NCBI GenBank assembly: GCA_900772495.1 | Contig: CAAHEJ010000065.1 | Location: 1 to 20,414 of the forward strand | Direction: 5' to 3' | From: an uncultured Campylobacter sp. | Lineage (GTDB): Bacteria > Campylobacterota > Campylobacteria > Campylobacterales > Campylobacteraceae | Length of the DNA: 20,414 bases | Part shown: one piece after another, positions 7,738 to 13,936 of the stretch | Position numbering within the stretch: position 1 is the first letter of the stretch | Layout of the letters: each line of letters starts with the position of its first letter | Made by a program: the position numbers and the translations under genes | Notes under the pieces: model-generated | What the model saw: only the letters and a program-made list of their open reading frames with translations | Database searches by the model: none | Told to the model about the DNA's origin: nothing

Positions 7738-7743
7738 ATTATA
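7738..7743 (-). promoter_or_regulatory. Putative -10 box of the AAA ATPase gene
   Basis: TATAAT in the context TTTTATAATTGTG on the minus strand. Predicted start near 7731, with a leader of about 46 bases before the ATG at 7685. Confidence 0.5.
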
Positions 7744-7891
7744 AAACAAAAAGCGGACAAAAATTTGTCCTTGTTTTTGGCGTTTTTAAGGCAAATTCGT
7801 AGGGTGAGTGAAAATTTGTAGTTTTGTTGGCAAAATCACTCTTTTAAAAGGCTTTGAGCTTGCCATTTTAAAGGCGCATAAAAGCTATGCA

Positions 7892-8042
7892 AAAAGGCTT
7901 TTGTGCTTTCATTTTGAATTTGAGCTAAATTTTAGTTTTCATCTTTGATAAACTCAGCGATTTCAGTTTGCAAACGCTTTTCTTTGGCTTGTGGGCTTTC
8001 AAATTTAGCATTTTGAGTTGAATTTTTACTTGAATTTGCCAC
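7892..8042 (-). repeat. Copy A of a dispersed duplication (3' end of the small gene at 12055-12342)
   Basis: This stretch aligns by eye almost base for base with 12016-12207, from AAAAGGCTTTTGTGCTTTCA through the stop codon and into coding sequence, ending at GCCAC. The one large difference is a gap of about 42 bases, bounded in the longer copy by the repeat GCATTTTGAG, so the gap looks like a deletion between short direct repeats. Flanking sequence on both sides is unrelated. Confidence 0.85.
7932..8042 (-). pseudogene. Truncated copy of the Asn-rich coiled-coil gene downstream of pycA
   Basis: Read on the minus strand to the TAA at 7934-7932, the frame gives VANSSKNSTQNAKFES, then PQAKEKRLQTEIAEFIKDEN. 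The intact gene at 12055-12342 reads VANSSKNSAQNA (14 residues absent here) then EFESLQAKEKRLQAEIAEFIKDKN. The copy has no N-terminus: upstream, the frame runs into unrelated sequence and a stop before any ATG. It sits just after the stop of the gene at 8086. Most differences are conservative, so the copy is either recent or exchanges sequence with the parent. Confidence 0.8.
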
Positions 8043-8085
8043 ATAAACGCAAACAAAGTATCCAAAATGCCAAAAATTCAAGCAT

Positions 8086-9006
8086 TTAATTCACGCCATC
8101 TTCGCTTAGCCTCATCTCATAAGCGTTTGTGTCATTACTAAACAGCTCAAAGCCTTGTGAATTGATAGTTTTGCTTTTTAGTCCGTTAGCTGTTAGCTCA
8201 CATTCCCACCATTTCGTAAAGTCTCTATTAAAAAGATAAGCGATGATGAATTTATTGCTTCCAACCTTAAAAATAAAATAATCATCAACGCTTTTAAAGT
8301 CCTGTATAGGCTTGTTTGTGTAGTGTGTAGGCGTGATAATGCTTAAAAAATAAGCATTTTTGCGGTTTTTTTGCAAACTAATGCCAAGTTCATCGCTAAG
8401 ATAGCCCGTGTCATCATCGTTTTGATAAAGATAAAAAATGCCACTTATCAGTGCGTGCGTGTTTGCACCACCTTTTTTGCGCCAAAGCTCCCAATTTGGC
8501 TTGTTTTGCCATAGAAAATTACCATTTGCATTTGCTTCAAAGAGCCTTTTTGCAAGCGTTTTGCCTTGTCTTGCAAAAGACAAATCCTTGCGCGTAAGCT
8601 CTGGGGTTTGTGGCACGCTTTCAAGAGCAAAGTATTGCACCGCTGGTAAGTAATTTGTGCTTAATTCTTTTTCGCTGATATAAGTGTCAAAGCCCGTAAA
8701 TACGCGCTTTTCCTCTTTACCCTTTAATCTTGCCAAAAGTTCATTTAAGCTTGCTATGGCAGTATCTAAGTCCGCTTCATCTTCGTCTAGCGTTTGGCTT
8801 GTTTGCTCTTCGTTTGTGTCGTTTTCTTCTTCACTCATATCATCTTGAAAATCCGAAATTTCAACTTCTGTCTCATTTTGCTCTTGCTGTATAAATGATA
8901 TAGTCGTGTTTTTGTCGCTTATGATGGGTGCTAGCTTTGGTTTTTCCTTATAAAAAAAATACAAAGCTAGCACAAACAGCAATACAATAGGCAAAATTTT
9001 ATTCAT
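8086..9006 (-). CDS. Membrane-anchored hypothetical protein
   Basis: 306 residues from the ATG at 9006, which has GGAG 6 bases upstream. I do not recognise the family. It starts with a classic signal-anchor (NKILPIVLLFVLALYFFYKEK, residues 2-22 overall), continues with a very acidic, probably disordered stretch (about 45-80, rich in Asp/Glu), and then has a folded region from about 100 onward rich in Trp, Tyr and Phe (NFLWQNKPNWELWRKKG, FTKWWECELTANG). The layout suggests a single-pass inner-membrane protein with a periplasmic globular domain; there is no lipobox. It is transcribed toward the AAA ATPase gene on the same strand, but 400 bases and a gene remnant separate them, so an operon is uncertain. 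It diverges from the nuclease gene across about 107 A+T-rich bases. Confidence 0.8.
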   Translation of the reverse strand: MNKILPIVLLFVLALYFFYKEKPKLAPIISDKNTTISFIQQEQNETEVEISDFQDDMSEEENDTNEEQTSQTLDEDEADLDTAIASLNELLARLKGKEEKRVFTGFDTYISEKELSTNYLPAVQYFALESVPQTPELTRKDLSFARQGKTLAKRLFEANANGNFLWQNKPNWELWRKKGGANTHALISGIFYLYQNDDDTGYLSDELGISLQKNRKNAYFLSIITPTHYTNKPIQDFKSVDDYFIFKVGSNKFIIAYLFNRDFTKWWECELTANGLKSKTINSQGFELFSNDTNAYEMRLSEDGVN

Positions 9007-9113
9007 CAAAACTCCACTTAAAAATTTTTACACAAAATTTGTAAAATTTCATTTGAAATTTAGCATAAATACCCTAAAATTTACGCATAAATTTTTAGAA
9101 TTTTTAAAGAGTT

Positions 9114-9683
9114 ATGATGAAACTAAACGCTAGCATTAAGAATATCGCTAATTTACGCAAGCTTGCAAACGAGCCAAAACGGCTTTTAGCCCTTTTTATC
9201 ATCATCGGGGTGGTGCTGTTTCTTAACACTTGCACGAGCACGAGTGAGAGTTTGCAAGGTGTGGCGGCAAGGGTAATTGACGGCGATACCATCACGCTTT
9301 TGGACGAAAAAGGGCAAAGCCACAAAATCCGCCTTTTTGGTATAGACGCGCCAGAGACAAACACCAACCAGCCTTTTGGCGAGGAAGCAAAGGTGTTTTT
9401 AGCGCAGGAAATAGAGGGCAAAAAGGTGCAAATCATCATCAAAACAAAGAGCGACAAATACGGCAGAGTCGTGGGCGTAGTGAAATTTGACGGGCAGGAT
9501 ATAAACAAAATAATGGTGCAAAAAGGCTATGCGTGGGCTTACAGCTACTACACAGACGCATACACAGCAGAGCATAACGCCGCAAAAGCGCAACAAATCG
9601 GGCTTTGGGCTGATGAAAACTCGACAAACAAGCCCATAGAGCCATACAAATGGCGCAAAACTCACCAACAAAAGGGCTTTTGA
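9114..9683 (+). CDS. Secreted or membrane-anchored thermonuclease-family nuclease (SNase)
   Basis: 189 residues. After an N-terminal hydrophobic segment (about 24-40, LLALFIIIGVVLFLNTC) comes a complete staphylococcal-nuclease fold. RVIDGDT (53-59) supplies the calcium-binding Asp, IRLFGIDAPE (72-81) supplies the catalytic Arg, Asp and Glu, and KYGRVVG (115-121) supplies the second catalytic Arg. GYAWAY and the basic C-terminus also fit. It should hydrolyse DNA/RNA outside the cytoplasm, calcium-dependently. The Cys at 40 is not in a standard lipobox (LNTC), so an uncleaved anchor or ordinary signal peptide is more likely than lipidation. Two ATGs (9114, 9117) are adjacent; AAAGAG favours the second by spacing. 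It overlaps the next gene (TGATG). From memory it corresponds to C. jejuni Cj0979c. Confidence 0.92.
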   Translation: MMKLNASIKNIANLRKLANEPKRLLALFIIIGVVLFLNTCTSTSESLQGVAARVIDGDTITLLDEKGQSHKIRLFGIDAPETNTNQPFGEEAKVFLAQEIEGKKVQIIIKTKSDKYGRVVGVVKFDGQDINKIMVQKGYAWAYSYYTDAYTAEHNAAKAQQIGLWADENSTNKPIEPYKWRKTHQQKGF

Positions 9684-9889
9684 TGAAAAAATTTGCTTTT
9701 GCCTTGCTTGCTAGCCTTTGTTTGAGTGGGTGTTTCGTCAATGAAAGAGGCATAGGAAACCGCTTTTATAGCGATTGTAAGGCGTATTATGATGCAAGTG
9801 GCACTTATCACGAGGAATGCCCGCCAAATTGGATTGACTTTCCTTTGACACCACAAGCCTTGAAAGAAAGGCTTTTTACAAAGCGTTAA
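9683..9889 (+). CDS. Small lipoprotein (Cj0978c-like)
   Basis: 68 residues. The start overlaps the nuclease stop (TGATG), and AAAAGGG lies about 10 bases upstream, so the two are translationally coupled. The N-terminus is a textbook lipoprotein signal: MKK, a hydrophobic core, then lipobox LSGC with Cys17 as the acylated residue. The mature part is about 52 residues, with two further Cys residues and a short PPNWIDFPLTPQ motif. No known domain. The coupling suggests a role with the nuclease at the envelope, but that is only inference. Its last 14 bases overlap the tail of the convergent Cj0977-like gene. Confidence 0.85.
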   Translation: MKKFAFALLASLCLSGCFVNERGIGNRFYSDCKAYYDASGTYHEECPPNWIDFPLTPQALKERLFTKR

Positions 9890-10442
9890 GCTGACTTAAA
9901 GCCTTTTCATCATCGGTAGGGATTTTGCTTTCATTTTTATTTGCCGAAACGCTTTCTTTTTCTTTGGCGTCTGGGCGTTTGAGATTGAAGACATGTTCTT
10001 CTGTAACGACTAGACTCATACTTGATTCAAAAACCTTTATATCATTGACTTGCCCGATAACGCGGACTTCTCGCTTGCGTGCGCTTTCGTCAAAGAGTGC
10101 TTGCGCTTCAAATTGCAATACATCGCCGAATTTCAAAGGTGCGTAAAATGAGGCTTTGGAAGATGTAAGTATGGAATACTCCTTGTTAATAGCCGCTTGG
10201 GCGACATAGTTTGCCGCGCCAAAGATGAAAGCATCATACACTAAACCGTGTTCGTCTATAACCATATCGGCGGTAGGGATAAAAACCGAACGAGCGTGAT
10301 TTTTAGACAGCTCGCAAATCGTGCCAGCCATAGAAGTGTTGATTTCAGGGCAAGTAACAAGCTCATCGGCTATTTTTGACATATCTTCTTGGGATATAAA
10401 CTCTTCTAGCCTATCAATAGGGTTTGTTTCGGGCTGTATCAT
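9876..10442 (-). CDS. Hotdog-fold protein, Cj0977-like (flagella-coregulated virulence factor family)
   Basis: 188 residues, matching what I know of Campylobacter Cj0977. The core (about 50-150) has a hotdog/thioesterase-like pattern: GLVYDAFIFGAANYVAQAAINKE, SSKASFYAPLKFGDVLQFEAQ and REVRVIGQVNDIKVFESS. The N-terminus (about 1-35) and the charged C-terminal tail (about 155-188) are extra. Cj0977 has been described as cytoplasmic, required for invasion of host cells and expressed with flagellar genes under sigma28; the ligand is unknown. The ATG at 10442 is preceded by AAAGGTGTGAG. A sigma28-like promoter lies upstream on the same strand. The tail overlaps the convergent lipoprotein gene by 14 bases, and cmoB lies upstream on the same strand, 216 bases away. 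Confidence 0.88.
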   Translation of the reverse strand: MIQPETNPIDRLEEFISQEDMSKIADELVTCPEINTSMAGTICELSKNHARSVFIPTADMVIDEHGLVYDAFIFGAANYVAQAAINKEYSILTSSKASFYAPLKFGDVLQFEAQALFDESARKREVRVIGQVNDIKVFESSMSLVVTEEHVFNLKRPDAKEKESVSANKNESKIPTDDEKALSQLNAL

Positions 10443-10543
10443 AGCTCACACCTTTGTTTTGTAAAGTCTTTTTGGTGCTTTGCGAGCTTTTATCTTAGCT
10501 ATCATCAGCTAAATGGCTCTTTTGCGCCAAATTGATAGAGCTA

Positions 10544-10569
10544 ATATCGACAAAAGCGAAAATATTTTA
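10544..10569 (-). promoter_or_regulatory. Possible sigma28 (FliA) promoter for the Cj0977-like gene
   Basis: On the minus strand TAAA (10569-10566) is followed after 16 bases by CGATAT (10549-10544), close to the epsilonproteobacterial sigma28 pattern of TAAA then CGATAT at about this spacing. A second CGATATAA lies 25 bases upstream without a well-placed TAAA. Transcription would begin near 10535, giving a leader of about 90 bases. It agrees with the reported flagellar coregulation of Cj0977. Confidence 0.45.
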
Positions 10570-10658
10570 TATCGCTTTGCAAATTTTAGTGAAATTTAGG
10601 CATTTTTTTGAATTTTTGAGTAAAATTTGGCGAATTTTTGGGGATTTTAAAGCCTTGA

Positions 10659-11537
10659 TTAAATGTATAAGCGCACATACACCCTTTGCGGTGCAGGATA
10701 GCCCTCGCAAGTAAGCCTCTCATTGTCCTTGTCTAAAAAATCACTCAAAGAAAAGCCCTCGCTCCACGCCGTTTTTCTTTGCTCAAAGCTGTCAGTTGCC
10801 CTTGTAGCAAGCACTTCAAAGCCTTTAAAGCCCGCTCGTTCGCACCAATTTCGCAGCGCAGGAATGCTTGGCACAAAGTGAATGTTGGCGATTTTGGAGT
10901 AGGTTTGGCGTGGCACAAGGGCTATTTCTCGCTCATCAGCGATATAAAGTGTGTCTAAAAACACCACTCCATCTTTGTTTAAACTTGCTTTTAGCTCTTT
11001 AAGCATTTTCAGCGGGTCGCTGCGGTGATAAATCACGCCCAAACAAAAAATAATGTCAAATTTATGCTCATAGCTTGGCAGGCTCTCAACGCCTAAAAGT
11101 TCATACTTTATGCTTGTTTTCGCAAGGGCGTTGATAAGGCGAAACTGCAAAAAAGTCCGCACACTTGGGTCAAAGCCAACAAGCTTTTTTGGGGCAAATT
11201 CAAGCATTTTAAAGAGATAATACCCGTTATTACAGCCCACATCAGCCACAACCTTGCCGCAAAGCTCGTTTAAATGTGGCTTTAAAAGGTTAAATTTCAC
11301 AAAACTTTGCCACTCACTATCGATAAAAAGCTCATTTATGCGAAAGGGTCCCTTGCGCCAAGGCTTTAAATTTAGGGCGATTTGATAAATTTCATCATCA
11401 AATTCACGCTCACAAGCTATCTCAACGCTATCATTTAGGCTCAAATCACCCTTTTTTACACGCTTTTGGAGGCTTTCAATGCGTCCAAGCACGCTTTTTT
11501 CGCTTTCATTCATCGTTTTTGAATTCATTTTACTCAT
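10659..11537 (-). CDS. cmoB: tRNA U34 carboxymethyltransferase CmoB
   Basis: 292 residues. CmoB uses carboxy-SAM (made by CmoA) to carboxymethylate 5-hydroxyuridine at position 34 of tRNAs, giving cmo5U, which broadens wobble reading. The family block LKPWRKGPF (57-65) that contacts the cofactor and tRNA is present, followed by the methyltransferase motif DVGCNNGYYLFKML (99-112), DPSVRTFLQF, GVIYHRSDPL (168-177) and PRQTYSKIANIHFVPS (209-224). The protein is shorter at the N-terminus than E. coli CmoB (about 323 residues), as is usual in this group. The start is uncertain: ATGs at 11537, 11528 and 11513 are in frame, with weak sites. Its order with the Cj0977-like gene agrees with Cj0976-Cj0977 of C. 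jejuni. It diverges from a tRNA-Pro. Confidence 0.92.
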   Translation of the reverse strand: MSKMNSKTMNESEKSVLGRIESLQKRVKKGDLSLNDSVEIACEREFDDEIYQIALNLKPWRKGPFRINELFIDSEWQSFVKFNLLKPHLNELCGKVVADVGCNNGYYLFKMLEFAPKKLVGFDPSVRTFLQFRLINALAKTSIKYELLGVESLPSYEHKFDIIFCLGVIYHRSDPLKMLKELKASLNKDGVVFLDTLYIADEREIALVPRQTYSKIANIHFVPSIPALRNWCERAGFKGFEVLATRATDSFEQRKTAWSEGFSLSDFLDKDNERLTCEGYPAPQRVYVRLYI

Positions 11538-11662
11538 TTTGCTTTGTAAATTTATGCAAAAATTCTACTTTTTTAAAGCAAATTCGAGGTTAAAATTTGA
11601 AATTTATATTAAAAAATGGTTGTGTAAATTTAAGTTTTTAGCTTAATTTCATCTTGCTTGTA

Positions 11663-11676
11663 GGGTAAATTTACCC
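11663..11676. promoter_or_regulatory. Perfect palindrome upstream of tRNA-Pro
   Basis: GGGTAAATTTACCC is a perfect 14-base palindrome. It ends about 19 bases before the -10 box of the tRNA gene, so it overlaps the -35 region. Role unknown; an operator or a cruciform/hairpin are both possible. Confidence 0.4.
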
Positions 11677-11695
11677 AAAGACAACCAAAATAAAG

Positions 11696-11701
11696 TATAA
11701 T
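11696..11701 (+). promoter_or_regulatory. -10 box of tRNA-Pro
   Basis: AAGTATAATG, with TATAAT ending 10 bases before the mature tRNA 5' end. The predicted transcript start is almost at the tRNA, typical of stable RNA genes. Confidence 0.65.
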
Positions 11702-11711
11702 GCCTAAAAAG

Positions 11712-11788
11712 CGGAGTATAGCGCAGCCTGGTAGCGCACACCCTTGGGGTGGGTGAGGTCGTGGGTTCAAATCCCGCTACTCCGACCA
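11712..11788 (+). tRNA. tRNA-Pro, anticodon GGG
   Basis: A full 77-base cloverleaf can be drawn. The acceptor CGGAGTA pairs with TACTCCG, and the first pair is C1-G72, a proline identity feature. The D-arm is GCGC/GCGC, the anticodon stem CACCC/GGGTG with loop TTGGGGT gives anticodon GGG at 11746-11748, and the T-arm is GTGGG-TTCAAAT-CCCGC. ACCA is encoded at the 3' end. With G34 it reads CCC and CCU and cannot carry cmo5U34, so it is not a substrate of the CmoB encoded next to it. Confidence 0.96.
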
Positions 11789-11807
11789 TCGAAATAAGAA
11801 AAACTCA

Positions 11808-12019
11808 ATGTTAAACACAGAATTTAACACCACAAATGGCGAGCAAAATAGCGCGCAAACGCTTACTAGCGACAATGCGAGTAAATATTCTTAAACAAAA
11901 TCATTGCGATTTATATAGAATTTTATAAGAGATTTTTTATTGCGTAGTTACTCCTTTGGATAATAGAGTTGAAAAAGAAAACCTTTCTTTTCCTAAAAAG
12001 AGCTTTAAGAAATATAAAA
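11808..12019 (+). pseudogene. Possible decayed coding remnant downstream of tRNA-Pro
   Basis: An ATG at 11808 opens 28 codons (MLNTEFNTTNGEQNSAQTLT then eight more), ending at TAA 11894 with no strong ribosome site. The frame one base over then reads NILKQNHCDLYRIL, a stop, and EIFYCVVTPLDNRVEKENLS followed by FPKKSFKKYKR up to about 12019. The residue make-up (Lys/Glu-rich, no long low-complexity runs) looks protein-like, as if one gene had suffered a frameshift and a nonsense change. I cannot name a parent. The stretch could also be ordinary noncoding DNA. Confidence 0.3.
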
Positions 12020-12207
12020 GGCTTTTGTGCTTTCATTTTGAATTTGAGCTAATTTTAGTTTTTATCTTTGATAAACTCAGCGATTTCAGCTTGCAAACGC
12101 TTTTCTTTGGCTTGCAAGCTTTCAAATTCAGCATTTTGAGTCAAATTTGCGCCTTTGTTTGTAGCGACATTTGCATTTTGAGCTGAATTTTTGCTTGAAT
12201 TTGCCAC
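12016..12207 (-). repeat. Copy B (parent) of the dispersed duplication at 7892-8042
   Basis: The 3' end of the small gene and about 40 bases of downstream flank, matching copy A except for about 42 bases absent there and scattered substitutions. Beyond 12207 and below 12016 the two loci do not match. Confidence 0.85.
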
Positions 12208-12342
12208 TGAATTCGCGCCTTTGGCTAAATTTGGGTTTGAATTTTTACCCAAATTTTCGCCTAAATTTGCGCTTAAATTCGCCCCTTGTTCTTTCAAAAG
12301 CTCTTTTTTTATATCCTTTAAGCTATCCACAAAATCCGTCAT
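12055..12342 (-). CDS. Small Asn-rich protein with coiled-coil ends, cotranslated with pycA
   Basis: 95 residues, family not recognised. The N-terminus (MTDFVDSLKDIKKELLKEQ) and C-terminus (FESLQAKEKRLQAEIAEFIK) are charged amphipathic helices, the latter a likely coiled coil. The middle (about 20-70) is a loose Asn/Ala/Gly repeat (ANLSANLGENLGKNSNPNL and so on) encoded by recurring AAATTTG/AAATTYG-type units. Its ATG overlaps the pycA stop (ATGA), so it is translationally coupled to pycA and probably the last gene of that transcript. From memory C. jejuni has a small hypothetical gene (Cj1036c) in this position. The function could relate to the carboxylase, but nothing in the sequence proves it. 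A truncated copy lies at 7932-8042. Confidence 0.75.
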   Translation of the reverse strand: MTDFVDSLKDIKKELLKEQGANLSANLGENLGKNSNPNLAKGANSVANSSKNSAQNANVATNKGANLTQNAEFESLQAKEKRLQAEIAEFIKDKN

Positions 12343-13778
12343 TTTCGTGCATCTCTTATCTTTTTGAGTGTCGCAGCTATGGCGGCTATGACTTCTTCTT
12401 TGTTTTCTTGGTGTCTATCCTCCGTGTTTTCAAGGATTTCTTGCATATGCGTTTCGATGAAAGAAGTGTCAAAATACCCACGCCTAAATTCCTTTATCTT
12501 GGTGATGGCGATTAAAAAAGGTATGGTTGTGCGCACATCATCGATGATGAATTCCTTTAAGGCGCGCCCGAGTTTGTTGATGACTTGGTCATAACTTGCG
12601 CCTTTGACGATGAGTTTAGCAAGCAAACTATCGTAAAATGGCGGTATGGTGTAGTCTTTGTAGATATGGCTATCCACGCGCACGCTAGGACCCAAAGCAG
12701 GAAAATACTCGCCGATTTTGCCCGCACTTGGGATAAAGTTTTTCCACACATTTTCAGCCGTGATACGCGCCTCCACAGCGTAACCGCGCGGCTTTATGTC
12801 GCTTTGTTCTAAATCCAAAATTTCTCCCGCCGCAATGCGAATTTGGCGCACGACTAAATCAATGCCCACGACTTCTTCTGTGATGGGGTGTTCTACTTGA
12901 ATTCTTGTGTTCATCTCCATAAAATAAAAGCGGTTATAATCATCAAGCAAAAACTCCACCGTGCCAGCGTTTGAGTAGCCCACAGCCTTTGCCGCTGAAA
13001 TAGCCGTAACGCCTATGGTTTTGCGTAAATCCTCGCTTATGCTCGGACAAGGGGCGATTTCGATGATTTTTTGATGACGGCGTTGTATGGAGCAATCGCG
13101 CTCGCAAAGGTGTATGATATGCCCGTAATTGTCGCCTAAAATTTGAATTTCAATGTGGCGCGGATTTACCACATACTTTTCCATAAAGACTTCATCGTTG
13201 TTGAAAAAGGCTAGTGCTTCGCGCTTGCAGGCTTCAAAAGAGCTTTCAAGCTCGTCTTCTTTATACACCACGCGAATTCCGCGCCCGCCACCGCCACCGC
13301 TGGCTTTTAAGATGACAGGATAGCCTATGCGCTCGGCAAATCGTTTTATCTCATCAAGGGTGCAGTTGTTGAGCTTTTCGGTGCCTGGCACCACAGGAAT
13401 GCCGTTTTTACTCATCAAATACCGCGCTATGTTTTTGTTGCCCATTTTGCGTATGACATCGGCTTTTGGTCCTATAAAAATAATGCCCGCATCCTCGCAC
13501 TCTTTGGCAAATTCATAGTTTTCACTCAAAAAGCCATATCCTGGGTGAATCGCATCAGCCCCGCAAGCCTTAGCCACTTCGATAATGCGTGGCACATCTA
13601 AATACCCGCGCACCGCGTCAGTGCCTATGCGGTAGGCTTCATCGGCGATTTTGACGTGCAAGCACTCCCTGTCTGGTTCAGTGAAAATCGCCACGCTTTT
13701 TATGTGTAAATCCCTGCACGCACGAATCACCCTAACGGCGATTTCAGCGCGGTTGGCAATGAGAATTTTATGTATCAT
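12339..13778 (-). CDS. pycA: Pyruvate carboxylase subunit A (biotin carboxylase, PycA type)
   Basis: 479 residues, a complete biotin carboxylase: N-terminal KILIANRAEIAVRVIRACRD, ATP-grasp Gly loop GGGGGRG (161-167) after Lys158, ERDCSIQRRHQK (226-237) and EMNTRIQVEHP (288-298) with the catalytic Arg292. It carboxylates biotin using ATP and bicarbonate for transfer by a partner subunit. PycA in two-subunit pyruvate carboxylase and AccC of acetyl-CoA carboxylase are close paralogues. I favour PycA for the length, the IANRAEIAVRVIRA start and the C-terminal TTIPFLIAITK region, which fit Campylobacter Cj1037c, but no pycB is in the window to prove it. The product would be oxaloacetate, replenishing the citric acid cycle. 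The ATG has CAAGGA 7 bases upstream; a TATAAT box precedes it. The stop overlaps the next small gene. Confidence 0.9.
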   Translation of the reverse strand: MIHKILIANRAEIAVRVIRACRDLHIKSVAIFTEPDRECLHVKIADEAYRIGTDAVRGYLDVPRIIEVAKACGADAIHPGYGFLSENYEFAKECEDAGIIFIGPKADVIRKMGNKNIARYLMSKNGIPVVPGTEKLNNCTLDEIKRFAERIGYPVILKASGGGGGRGIRVVYKEDELESSFEACKREALAFFNNDEVFMEKYVVNPRHIEIQILGDNYGHIIHLCERDCSIQRRHQKIIEIAPCPSISEDLRKTIGVTAISAAKAVGYSNAGTVEFLLDDYNRFYFMEMNTRIQVEHPITEEVVGIDLVVRQIRIAAGEILDLEQSDIKPRGYAVEARITAENVWKNFIPSAGKIGEYFPALGPSVRVDSHIYKDYTIPPFYDSLLAKLIVKGASYDQVINKLGRALKEFIIDDVRTTIPFLIAITKIKEFRRGYFDTSFIETHMQEILENTEDRHQENKEEVIAAIAATLKKIRDARK

Positions 13779-13805
13779 TGTGTGTCCTTGAAAAAAACTG
13801 CTGTT

Positions 13806-13811
13806 ATTATA
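13806..13811 (-). promoter_or_regulatory. Putative -10 box of pycA
   Basis: TATAAT on the minus strand, about 28 bases before the pycA ATG. Predicted start near 13799, with a 20-base leader containing the ribosome binding site. The 158-base gap to ddl supports an independent promoter. Confidence 0.5.
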
Positions 13812-13936
13812 ATGAAAAAAGATTAAAATGTGATTAAGCTTGAAATTGTAGAGAAAATCTTGCTTTTGCCTACAAAGCGCGGTGTAAAGGGGAATTGTTT
13901 AGTTTTTTGATATCAAATTCAACTCAAACCGCACTT

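Noticed and set aside
8038..8085. Short minus-strand ORF (ATG at 8085) right after the stop of the 8086-9006 gene
   Set aside because: Under 20 codons, no ribosome site of its own, and it ends where the duplicated segment begins. It is probably chance.
9114..9236. Nuclease as a lipoprotein
   Set aside because: The Cys at residue 40 is in LNTC, which does not fit the usual lipobox with Gly/Ala/Ser before Cys.
10532..10714. Plus-strand ORF of 60 codons over the sigma28-like site and the cmoB end
   Set aside because: No ribosome site, and half of it is antisense to cmoB.
11956..12186. Plus-strand ORF reading through the small-gene 3' end
   Set aside because: Its first 20 or so codons belong to the possible remnant. 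The rest is antisense to the 95-residue gene, and it starts at TTG without a ribosome site.
12016..12342. CRISPR-like or tandem repeat array in the small gene
   Set aside because: The units are irregular, short and in frame, and encode a low-complexity linker. No uniform repeats or spacers are present.
12171..12515. Plus-strand ORF with NLRLN/NLGLN repeats
   Set aside because: The repeats are the antisense reading of the Asn-rich linker plus the pycA 3' end, both supported on the other strand.
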